A stretch of 10,934 nt of DNA from an uncultured Eubacteriales bacterium (GTDB lineage: Bacteria; Bacillota; Clostridia; Lachnospirales; CAG-274): the NCBI GenBank assembly GCA_902495025.1, contig CABUWB010000037.1:1-10934 (forward strand). Reading direction: 5' to 3'. Positions 1-5,179 of the stretch are shown here, piece after piece (position 1 is the first letter of the stretch; each line of letters starts with the position of its first letter). Under the pieces are notes generated by a model, which searched no databases, was not told the DNA's origin, and was given only the letters and a program-made list of their open reading frames with translations. The translations under genes and the position numbers were made by a program.

Positions 1-1163
1 ATTATATAATCCGCCGTCAATCTGCCAAACACAAGTCCCTCAAGCAGGGAGTTGCTTGCAAGACGGTTTGCACCATGCACACCCGTACAGGCAGCCTCGC
101 CAACTGCAAAAAGGGAGTCAATATTTGTTCTGCCGTCGCTGCCAGCCTTTATGCCGCCCATGTGGAAATGGGCGCCAGGGGCAACGGGAATAAGATTTTT
201 AGATAAATCCACGCCATGCTCGGTGCAGATTTTACTTACCGTAGGGAATTTATCTGTAAAGTTATCTATTGATGAGATGTCAAGATAGATTTTTTCACCT
301 TTCAGATAGCGGTCATAAACCGCCCTTGCCACAACATCACGTGGCGCAAGCTCCTTCATTGGGTGAACGCCCACCATTATACGCTCGCCGTCCTCATTTA
401 TAAGCAGTGCACCCGCACCCCTTACCGCCTCGGATACAAGCCCATAGGCAACGGAGTCAATAGTAAGCATTGTTGGGTGGAACTGTACAAACTCCAGATT
501 TTTCAGCTTTGCACCTGCCCTGTAAGCAAGGGCAATGCTGTCACCCGTAATGGTTTTGTCGTTTGTGGTTGCAGGGTAAAGCTGACCTATGCCGCCTGCC
601 GCAATAACTGTACTGCCTGCGGCATACTGCCTGACATTGCCGTCCTTATCCCTTGTAACTGCACCATAGCACCTGCCGTCCTTAACTGTAAGCTCCAGTA
701 CAGGCTCGTACTCGTTTATGGTGATATGCTCGTCATTATCCGTATTTTTTATAAGCTGCTCGATAACCTTTAAACCCGTACCGTCGCCGCCTGCGTGTAT
801 AACCCTGTTAAGACTGTGCGCCGCCTCCCTGCCGAAAAGCAGCTCACCCTTGGCGTTGCGGTCAAAATGCATACCTGCCGCCATAAAATCAATAAGCACC
901 GACGGAGCAAGGCTTACCAGCTTTTCAACCGCCCTTTCATCATTGAGATAGCAGCCTGCACGCAAAGTGTCCTTGTAGTGCAGATGCCAGTCGTCCTCCT
1001 GTGCAAGCGCAACTGAAATACCGCCCTGCGCCAGCGCAGAGTTACTGTCCATTTTTTTACCCTTTGTTACAATAGTAACATTTACATTGTATTTTGCCAG
1101 TTCAGCCGCCGTACTTAAAGCGGCAATACCGGAGCCTATTATAAGCACATCTGTCTTAATCAT
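1..1163 (-). CDS. nadB: L-aspartate oxidase NadB, C-terminus cut by window edge
   Basis: Flavoprotein that oxidises L-aspartate to iminoaspartate, the first step of de novo NAD synthesis (NadA then makes quinolinate). My translation is open for 387 codons from ATG 1163-1161 to the left edge. Visible: the N-terminal FAD-binding Rossmann motif IIGSGIAAL (about residues 8-16), the SALAQGGIS flavin segment (about 42-50), the HPMKELAPRDVVARA stretch (267-281, with R275 matching the catalytic-site Arg290 of E. coli), HFHMGGI (332-338) and GVHGANRLASNSLLEGLVFG (about 361-380). The last two separate aspartate oxidase from fumarate reductase and succinate dehydrogenase subunits by family knowledge. 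The C-terminal helical domain is missing only because the window ends. The start is supported by GGAGG at 1172-1176, 8 bases upstream. No frameshift was found. nadA and nadC are not visible; they may lie beyond the left edge. Confidence 0.93.
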   Translation of the reverse strand, partial: MIKTDVLIIGSGIAALSTAAELAKYNVNVTIVTKGKKMDSNSALAQGGISVALAQEDDWHLHYKDTLRAGCYLNDERAVEKLVSLAPSVLIDFMAAGMHFDRNAKGELLFGREAAHSLNRVIHAGGDGTGLKVIEQLIKNTDNDEHITINEYEPVLELTVKDGRCYGAVTRDKDGNVRQYAAGSTVIAAGGIGQLYPATTNDKTITGDSIALAYRAGAKLKNLEFVQFHPTMLTIDSVAYGLVSEAVRGAGALLINEDGERIMVGVHPMKELAPRDVVARAVYDRYLKGEKIYLDISSIDNFTDKFPTVSKICTEHGVDLSKNLIPVAPGAHFHMGGIKAGSDGRTNIDSLFAVGEAACTGVHGANRLASNSLLEGLVFGRLTADYI

Positions 1164-1222
1164 AACGGCTTCCTCCGAAAAATTAACTTAAATTTTGCCT
1201 TTTACATACATAGTATTGTTAT

Positions 1223-1250
1223 GTTATATTGTGCCACAAACCCCGTTCAA
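1223..1250 (-). promoter_or_regulatory. Candidate nadB promoter
   Basis: On the minus strand, TTGAAC (1250-1245) and TATAAC (1228-1223) are separated by 16 bases and lie about 60 bases before the nadB start. The match is moderate and the area is AT-rich, so other boxes nearby (TTGAAA, TACTAT) are possible. Confidence 0.35.
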
Positions 1251-1327
1251 TTTCAAGTAAAATATAATATATGCGCAATATTTTGTGTAAATACATTTTT
1301 TATGGCTGAAAACTGATATAATTTTAA

Positions 1328-1382
1328 CATAAATGCTGTTTATTCCATAAATGCGACAGGACTAATGTTCATTATTTATGCC
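1328..1382. repeat. CATAAATGC tandem repeat with inverted half copy, upstream of nadB
   Basis: CATAAATGC occurs at 1328-1336 and again at 1346-1354, an exact 18-base period. The core recurs in inverted orientation (ATTTATG, 1374-1380). It lies between the malic enzyme terminator and the candidate nadB promoter, so it could be an operator array for nadB. I do not recognise it as a known NAD-regulator motif. Confidence 0.35.
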
Positions 1383-1385
1383 AAT

Positions 1386-1418
1386 ATAAAAAGACCGCCG
1401 CATTTTTTTGCGGCAGTC
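1386..1418 (-). terminator. Intrinsic terminator of the malic enzyme gene
   Basis: On the minus strand, GACTGCCGCA pairs with TGCGGCGGTC (1418-1409 with 1402-1393, one G-T pair) around an A6 loop, followed by TTTTTATA. It starts 13 bases after the malic enzyme stop codon. Confidence 0.85.
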
Positions 1419-1431
1419 CCTTAATTCACAA

Positions 1432-2610
1432 TTACTTATTAATTCTTGCAACACCCGACTTAATTGCAGCGTCGGCAACAGCCTTTGCTATATCGTGTAC
1501 AACGCTCTTATTAAACGCCGAAGGAATTATTATGCCGTTTGCAAGGTCGTCCTCGGTTACAAGGTTGGATATTGCATCGGCAGCGGCAAGCTTCATTTCA
1601 TCATTAATATCACTTGCCCTTACGTCAAGCGCACCTCTGAATATACCGGGGAACGCAAGCACGTTGTTTATCTGGTTTGGATAGTCGCTTCTGCCTGTGG
1701 CAATTACAAAGGCGCCTGCCTCCTTTGCCACATCTGGCATAACCTCTGGTACAGGGTTTGCCATGGCAAAAATTATCGGCTTATCTGCCATTGTCTTAAT
1801 CATCTCAGGTGTAAGAATACCCGGTGCGGAAACGCCTATAAATATATCTGCGCCCTTTACTATATCGGCAAGCGTACCGCTCTTTCTGTTTGGGTTGGTA
1901 AGCGAGGCAAGCTCTGCAAGGTATGGGTCGTCATAGTGGTTATCCGCAGAAATTACGCCGTCAATATTGGAGAGGGTAATATCCTTAAAACCAGCCTTTA
2001 AAAGCAGCTTTGCAATTGCCGTACCTGCCGCACCCGCACCCGACATTGCCACAACGCAGTCCTCGGGCTTTTTGCCTGTCAGCTTAAGCGCATTTCTGAT
2101 ACCCGAAAGCACTACCACAGCCGTACCATGCTGGTCGTCATGAAAAACAGGTATATCACAGCACTTTTTCAGCTTTTCCTCCACCTCAAAGCAGTGAGGC
2201 GCACCTATATCCTCAATATTAATTCCGCCAAAGCTGCCTGCAAGCAGGGATATTGTCTTAACAACATCATCAGGATTTTGTGAGCGCACGCAAAGAGGTA
2301 CAGCGTCAACACCGCCAAACTCCTTAAACAGTACGCACTTGCCCTCCATAACAGGCATGCCTGCCTCGGGGCCTATGTTGCCAAGACCGAGTATAGCACT
2401 GCCGTCCGTAACTACCGCAACAAGGTTGTGGCGGCGTGTGAGAGTATAGCTTAAATCAGGATTTTCCTTAATGGCAAGACATGGCTCCGCAACACCCGGT
2501 GTGTATGCCACCGAAAGGTCATCAACCGTATTCAGCTCCGCACGTGATACTATCTCAATTTTGCCCGCCCATTCAGCGTGCTTTTCCATAGCGACTTTTT
2601 TATAATCCAT
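1432..2610 (-). CDS. Malic enzyme, short form (NAD(P)-dependent)
   Basis: Oxidative decarboxylation of malate to pyruvate and CO2 with reduction of NAD(P), in the cytosol. It is 392 residues, the normal length of the short bacterial form; there is no C-terminal phosphotransacetylase domain as in E. coli MaeB. Catalytic residues are present: Tyr36 in VAYTPGVAEP, Lys91 in MEGKCVLFKE, metal ligands Glu133-Asp134 in NIEDIGAP and Asp159 in FHDDQHGTA. The nucleotide-binding GAGAAG loop is at 191-196. At the end of the second Rossmann strand (LSNIDGV), an Asn sits where related enzymes often have Asp, so cofactor choice cannot be read safely. The start is fixed by AAAGGAG at 2624-2618, seven bases upstream. 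The gene has its own promoter and terminator and is probably transcribed alone. Confidence 0.95.
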   Translation of the reverse strand: MDYKKVAMEKHAEWAGKIEIVSRAELNTVDDLSVAYTPGVAEPCLAIKENPDLSYTLTRRHNLVAVVTDGSAILGLGNIGPEAGMPVMEGKCVLFKEFGGVDAVPLCVRSQNPDDVVKTISLLAGSFGGINIEDIGAPHCFEVEEKLKKCCDIPVFHDDQHGTAVVVLSGIRNALKLTGKKPEDCVVAMSGAGAAGTAIAKLLLKAGFKDITLSNIDGVISADNHYDDPYLAELASLTNPNRKSGTLADIVKGADIFIGVSAPGILTPEMIKTMADKPIIFAMANPVPEVMPDVAKEAGAFVIATGRSDYPNQINNVLAFPGIFRGALDVRASDINDEMKLAAADAISNLVTEDDLANGIIIPSAFNKSVVHDIAKAVADAAIKSGVARINK

Positions 2611-2646
2611 TGTAATTCTCCTTTGCAGTATTTTTCATCTTTGATT

Positions 2647-2675
2647 AGTATAACAAAATACGGCAAATAATTCAA
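2647..2675 (-). promoter_or_regulatory. Malic enzyme promoter
   Basis: TTGAAT (2675-2670) and TATACT (2652-2647) on the minus strand are separated by exactly 17 bases, about 40 bases before the start codon. This is a strong sigma-A match. It lies in the gap after the YkvI-family stop codon, where no terminator is seen, so readthrough from that gene is also possible. Confidence 0.7.
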
Positions 2676-2679
2676 TGCC

Positions 2680-3702
2680 TTATTTCAGCTTTAAACACAC
2701 AATAAATGCAAGCTCTGCCGCACCCATGCAGCCGAATACATAGTACATTCTGCCTACAATGTTCTCAAAGCCAAGCCTGGAGAGCATAAGCGCCGCTACG
2801 CCCGACAGTATCGTCCACAGTACACGCTCAGCTGTATTTTTCGGCTTTAAGCCCTCCACTATGCTGCAGCAGTTGCCTGCCGCTGTGGTGAGTACGGCGG
2901 CACACAGCAGGGTGCAGTATATCAGTTTAAGAGCTCCGCTCCCCTGCATAAGGGCGTAAAGAGGCAGCTCATTTGATACTGCAATATCCAGATATTTGTA
3001 CAGCGGCAAGGCAAGCGCAAGCCCTGCTGCACCTACCGCAAGTCCGCCTATTATGCCGCCCGTTACTGCGTCACGTATGTTTTTTATGCGCCCTGACAGC
3101 GCACATAGCAGACTTACACAGCTTATTACGTTGTAGGATATGTACACAACCGCCGAGCCTAACAGGTTGTCATCGGGCATTTTGATGGGCGCAAACACGC
3201 TTACACTGCCAAAGTACAGCCACAGCCCTATAAGCACGCTGCCGCCTGCAAGCAAAGGACAGAGTATGAGGTTGACTATGCCAAGCCACCGCACCCCTGC
3301 TATTGTCATAACCGAGCAGATAACCACCAGCAGGGCACTGCCCCATATACTGCCTATGCCCGTAAGCTGGTGCATAAGCGACCCTGCTGCCGCCGTCATT
3401 GATGAGTACAGCGCTATGATAAAGCAAAAGCTCACCGCCTCTGCCGCAAGCCCAAGCCTCCTGCCCATAATGCGCCGTAAAAACTCACTGTAGCCCTCTA
3501 TCCCGTTTATATGTACAAACCACAGCACCTTGAATCCTACCAGCGCAAATGCTGCTCCGCATAAAACTATACCCGCAAAGCCTGCCGCCCCAAAGCGCAG
3601 AAAATACTTTATCAGCTCCTGCCCTGTCGCAAAGCCTGCCCCCATCAGCGCACCTATGTATACCGCCGCAATTATAAAGCCTGTTTTGTATCTTTCAAGC
3701 AT
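2680..3702 (-). CDS. YkvI-family membrane protein (APC-superfamily-like transporter)
   Basis: A 340-residue hydrophobic protein with about ten predicted membrane segments. The opening helix, VYIGALMGAGFATGQE, carries the glycine-rich break and GFATGQE signature of the YkvI family, which is distantly related to amino-acid transporters with a LeuT-like fold. The substrate is unknown. A charged cytoplasmic loop (SGRIKNIRDAV) and a short C-terminal tail (CLKLK) fit an inner-membrane protein without extra domains. The start is supported by AAAAGGTG at 3715-3708, five bases upstream. A TATAAT box lies on the minus strand at 3749-3744 but has no convincing -35. Transport function is inferred from fold membership only. 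Confidence 0.82.
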   Translation of the reverse strand: MLERYKTGFIIAAVYIGALMGAGFATGQELIKYFLRFGAAGFAGIVLCGAAFALVGFKVLWFVHINGIEGYSEFLRRIMGRRLGLAAEAVSFCFIIALYSSMTAAAGSLMHQLTGIGSIWGSALLVVICSVMTIAGVRWLGIVNLILCPLLAGGSVLIGLWLYFGSVSVFAPIKMPDDNLLGSAVVYISYNVISCVSLLCALSGRIKNIRDAVTGGIIGGLAVGAAGLALALPLYKYLDIAVSNELPLYALMQGSGALKLIYCTLLCAAVLTTAAGNCCSIVEGLKPKNTAERVLWTILSGVAALMLSRLGFENIVGRMYYVFGCMGAAELAFIVCLKLK

Positions 3703-3788
3703 ATGAACACCTTTTTATTTTTATTGTATGCCGATGTTGGGACATTATAACGGATAGATATAATTGATATGTTTTTTGTAAGGAATAA

Positions 3789-3817
3789 TTGCATATTTTG
3801 TTTGTATGTGGTATAAT
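3789..3817 (+). promoter_or_regulatory. Strong promoter of an unannotated RNA
   Basis: TTGCAT (3789-3794) and a perfect TATAAT (3812-3817) are separated by 17 bases. Transcription would start near 3824 and run rightwards. No conventional gene follows before 4332; the first strong hairpin is at 4108-4151. The promoter therefore points to a short RNA of about 325 bases containing the peptide ORF at 4028. Confidence 0.65.
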
Positions 3818-3865
3818 TGGAATAGGCTCCTTAGAGCTTACATAGCAGAATATTTTTCTGTCAAT

Positions 3866-3920
3866 GCGAGAGGGCTGGTCGTAAAACACGATGCGTTTTA
3901 CTGCTCGCCTATGCGACCAG
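3866..3920 (+). promoter_or_regulatory. Structured 5' leader with interleaved helices
   Basis: CTGGTCG (3875-3881) is complementary to CGACCAG (3914-3920). Inside it TAAAAC (3882-3887) pairs with GTTTTA (3895-3900). In addition GCGAG (3866-3870) is complementary to CTCGC (3904-3908), which crosses the first helix. The two outer helices can form either a pseudoknot or two competing folds. The element lies in the leader of the RNA started at 3789-3817. I do not recognise it as a known riboswitch class. Confidence 0.45.
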
Positions 3921-4027
3921 AGGTTTAAACGACGGCTTGCGCCCACCTTATTATATATGAAAGAGGTGATGCCTATGAAATAGGTTGTCATTATCGGGAG
4001 TATATGAAAGGGGGTATTTAATGTTTT

Positions 4028-4117
4028 ATGAAAGAATATTTCAAGCTTGTAATTCTTATGTTACTGGCTCAGAATATACTTGCTGTTATAGCATTTATTC
4101 TCATAACATTAAAATAA
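4028..4117 (+). CDS. Small hydrophobic peptide, possible type I toxin
   Basis: A 29-residue ORF that starts with a short charged stretch (MKEYFK), has one continuous hydrophobic helix (LVILMLLAQN then ILAVIAFILI) and ends in a lysine. This size and layout are typical of single-span membrane toxins of Gram-positive type I systems, but I see no clear sequence match to a named family. It lies under the strong promoter at 3789-3817, and its last codons and stop lie in the left arm of the terminator hairpin. The purine-rich site AAAGGGGG (4008-4014) is 13 bases from this ATG, longer than usual. It is better placed for ATG 4021, which opens another frame of 38 non-hydrophobic codons. Poor initiation would suit a toxin, but the start is uncertain. 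Function is inference. Confidence 0.45.
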   Translation: MKEYFKLVILMLLAQNILAVIAFILITLK

Positions 4118-4151
4118 CCGTCTACCCTGCGAAATAGACGGTTATTTTAAT
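4108..4151. terminator. Bidirectional terminator, 17-bp perfect inverted repeat
   Basis: Positions 4108-4124 are perfectly complementary to 4135-4151 around a 10-base loop (CCCTGCGAAA). The core AACCGTCTA/TAGACGGTT is flanked by AT runs on both sides, so a T-rich tract follows the hairpin on either strand. It can end the plus-strand peptide mRNA and the minus-strand RNA from 4266-4294. Confidence 0.8.
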
Positions 4152-4167
4152 AACCAATTTTCTTTAA

Positions 4168-4194
4168 GGGTGCAGCCGTAAGGTTGCCCCTTTT
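4168..4194 (+). terminator. Weak secondary terminator-like hairpin
   Basis: GGGTGCAGCC, loop GTAA, then GGTTGCCCC followed by TTTT. The stem has a mismatch and a bulge. It could stop plus-strand transcripts that pass the hairpin at 4108-4151, and it is also one of the folds of the minus-strand RNA. Confidence 0.3.
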
Positions 4195-4265
4195 ATGCAG
4201 CGGAAAAAAGCAATCCGCCCGCCGCAAGGCGGCTTTTACGCAGTAAAAGTGCTTTTTGTATTTAT

Positions 4266-4294
4266 AATATAACATAAGTTTATAATTTAGTCAA
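4266..4294 (-). promoter_or_regulatory. Strong minus-strand promoter of the small RNA
   Basis: TTGACT (4294-4289) and TATATT (4271-4266) on the minus strand are separated by 17 bases. It overlaps a plus-strand TATAAT (4281-4286) that probably serves the PH-domain gene, whose -35 is poor (TTGTAT 4256-4261, 19-base spacing). The two promoters are divergent and overlapping, so polymerase at one should hinder the other. Confidence 0.65.
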
Positions 4295-4331
4295 CATTTA
4301 TCTAAAAAACATATCATAAGGGGGTAACACT

Positions 4332-4742
4332 ATGGCAAAGATTGAAGGCATTGAGCCAATCAGCTTTATATGGACGGACAAGAAGCGTATTTTAGGTATG
4401 CCAATATCCTTCACACGCTACTCGATAACGGAGGACAGGTTATTTATAAAATCGGGACTATTCACCACCTCGCAGGAGGAGGTACTGCTTTACCGCATAA
4501 GAGATTTATCCTACAGGCAGACGCTCGGGCAGAGGATATTTGGCGTAGGCAGCGTCATAGTACACTCCTCTGACAAGACAAACCCACACTTGGAGCTTAA
4601 AAACATAAAGCACGCCTTTGAGGTAAAGGAGCTGCTGCACAAGCATATTGAGCTTATGAAAAAAGCATACAAAATGCGCTCTAACGAATTTATTACAGAC
4701 AGCACCGACTTTGACGATATATGCGATGATGCAGACGAATAA
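4332..4742 (+). CDS. Single-domain bacterial PH (bPH2-type) protein
   Basis: A 136-residue soluble protein. Residues about 25-110 match the bacterial pleckstrin-homology pattern seen in YdbS/YdbT-like proteins: RYSITEDRLFIKSGLF, the hydrophobic-acidic strand EEVLLYRIRDLSYRQ, QRIFGVGSVIVHSSD, then a C-terminal helix (FEVKELLHKHIELMKKAY). Most relatives carry membrane helices next to the domain; none is seen here, so the protein is probably cytosolic or peripheral. The tail after residue 120 is strongly acidic (DFDDICDDADE). The start is set by AAGGGGG at 4318-4324, seven bases upstream. Its promoter overlaps the divergent small-RNA promoter. No terminator follows; the next promoter starts seven bases after the stop. 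The function of such domains is not known. Confidence 0.8.
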   Translation: MAKIEGIEPISFIWTDKKRILGMPISFTRYSITEDRLFIKSGLFTTSQEEVLLYRIRDLSYRQTLGQRIFGVGSVIVHSSDKTNPHLELKNIKHAFEVKELLHKHIELMKKAYKMRSNEFITDSTDFDDICDDADE

Positions 4743-4748
4743 TATATG

Positions 4749-4777
4749 TTGAATTTTGCTATTTTATATGGTACAAT
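4749..4777 (+). promoter_or_regulatory. Promoter of the ACT-domain/UPF0210 operon
   Basis: TTGAAT (4749-4754) and TACAAT (4772-4777) are separated by 17 bases, about 37 bases before the ACT gene start. It begins only seven bases after the PH-domain stop codon. Confidence 0.7.
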
Positions 4778-4813
4778 GTAAAGATAAAAAGAATATTCAG
4801 GAGGATTAAACTG

Positions 4814-5083
4814 ATGAAAGGTATCATAACTGTACTTGGTAAGGACAGTGTGGGTATTATTGCCGCTGTCTGCACCTATCTTGCAAAGGAAAAGATTAAT
4901 ATACTTGACATTTCACAGACGATTGTATCGGGCTACTTCAATATGATGATGGTTGTTGACCTGTCAACCTGCTCACACAAGTTTGCCGAGGTTGTTGACG
5001 AGCTTAAAAAGTGCGGCGAGGAAATGGGTGTTGACATCAGACTGCAGAGAGAGGACATATTCAACAACATGCACAGGATTTAA
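4814..5083 (+). CDS. ACT domain protein, UPF0237 family
   Basis: An 89-residue protein made of one ACT domain. The pattern is typical: GIITVLGKDSVGIIAAVCTYLAKEKINILDISQTIV, with the DSVGIIA turn where small ligands usually bind, then the second strand GYFNMMMVVDLS and a helix (KFAEVVDELKKCGEEMG). ACT domains usually dimerise and sense amino acids, and the family is related to GcvR regulatory domains; the ligand of this family is not established. AGGAGG (4799-4804) sets the start. The gene is 96 bases upstream of UPF0210 on the same strand, a pairing conserved in many Firmicutes (for example SP0238/SP0239 of Streptococcus pneumoniae, from memory), so the two probably act together. Confidence 0.9.
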   Translation: MKGIITVLGKDSVGIIAAVCTYLAKEKINILDISQTIVSGYFNMMMVVDLSTCSHKFAEVVDELKKCGEEMGVDIRLQREDIFNNMHRI

Positions 5084-5084
5084 T

Positions 5085-5158
5085 TTACCGATGCAAAAAA
5101 GGAATCTTTTTTTGCGATGGTAAGTTACTTATGTTGCTCAGCGGAATGAGAAATCCGC
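5085..5158 (+). promoter_or_regulatory. Two hairpins between the ACT gene and UPF0210
   Basis: First hairpin (5085-5123): TTACC and GGTAA close the stem, a symmetric GAT/GAT internal loop follows, then GCAAAAAA pairs with TTTTTTGC. Second hairpin: GCGGA (5141-5145) with TCCGC (5154-5158), ending ten bases before the UPF0210 ribosome binding site GGAGG (5168-5172). No T-run follows either stem, so they look like processing or translation-control structures rather than terminators. Confidence 0.45.
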
Positions 5159-5179
5159 ATTACTTTTGGAGGATTAGAT

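Larger units (their letters stand above)
4108..4259 (-). ncRNA. Candidate small RNA convergent with the peptide mRNA
   Basis: The minus-strand promoter at 4266-4294 would start an RNA near 4259 that reaches the hairpin at 4151-4108, about 150 bases. There is no convincing ORF in it. The RNA sequence can fold into CTTTTAC/GTAAAAG (about 4245-4229), CCGCC/GGCGG (near 4226-4213) and a GGGGCAACC...GGCTGCACCC stem with mismatches (about 4190-4168), before the terminator. Its 3' end overlaps the 3' end of the peptide mRNA, as in txpA/ratA-type pairs. The certain overlap is only about 40 bases, or more if the plus-strand mRNA reads on to the hairpin at 4168-4194. The antitoxin role is inference. Confidence 0.45.

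Noticed and set aside
1317..1322. Plus-strand TATAAT as a promoter
   Set aside because: No acceptable -35 lies upstream, and the transcript would run antisense into the malic enzyme terminator; the area is simply AT-rich.
1408..2001. Plus-strand 197-codon frame
   Set aside because: It is antisense to the well-supported malic enzyme, and its Cys- and Tyr-rich sequence is typical of a shadow frame.
3695..3991. Minus-strand 98-codon frame
   Set aside because: It overlaps the ykvI-type start region and the structured leader, has a composition unlike the neighbours, and shows no recognisable domain.
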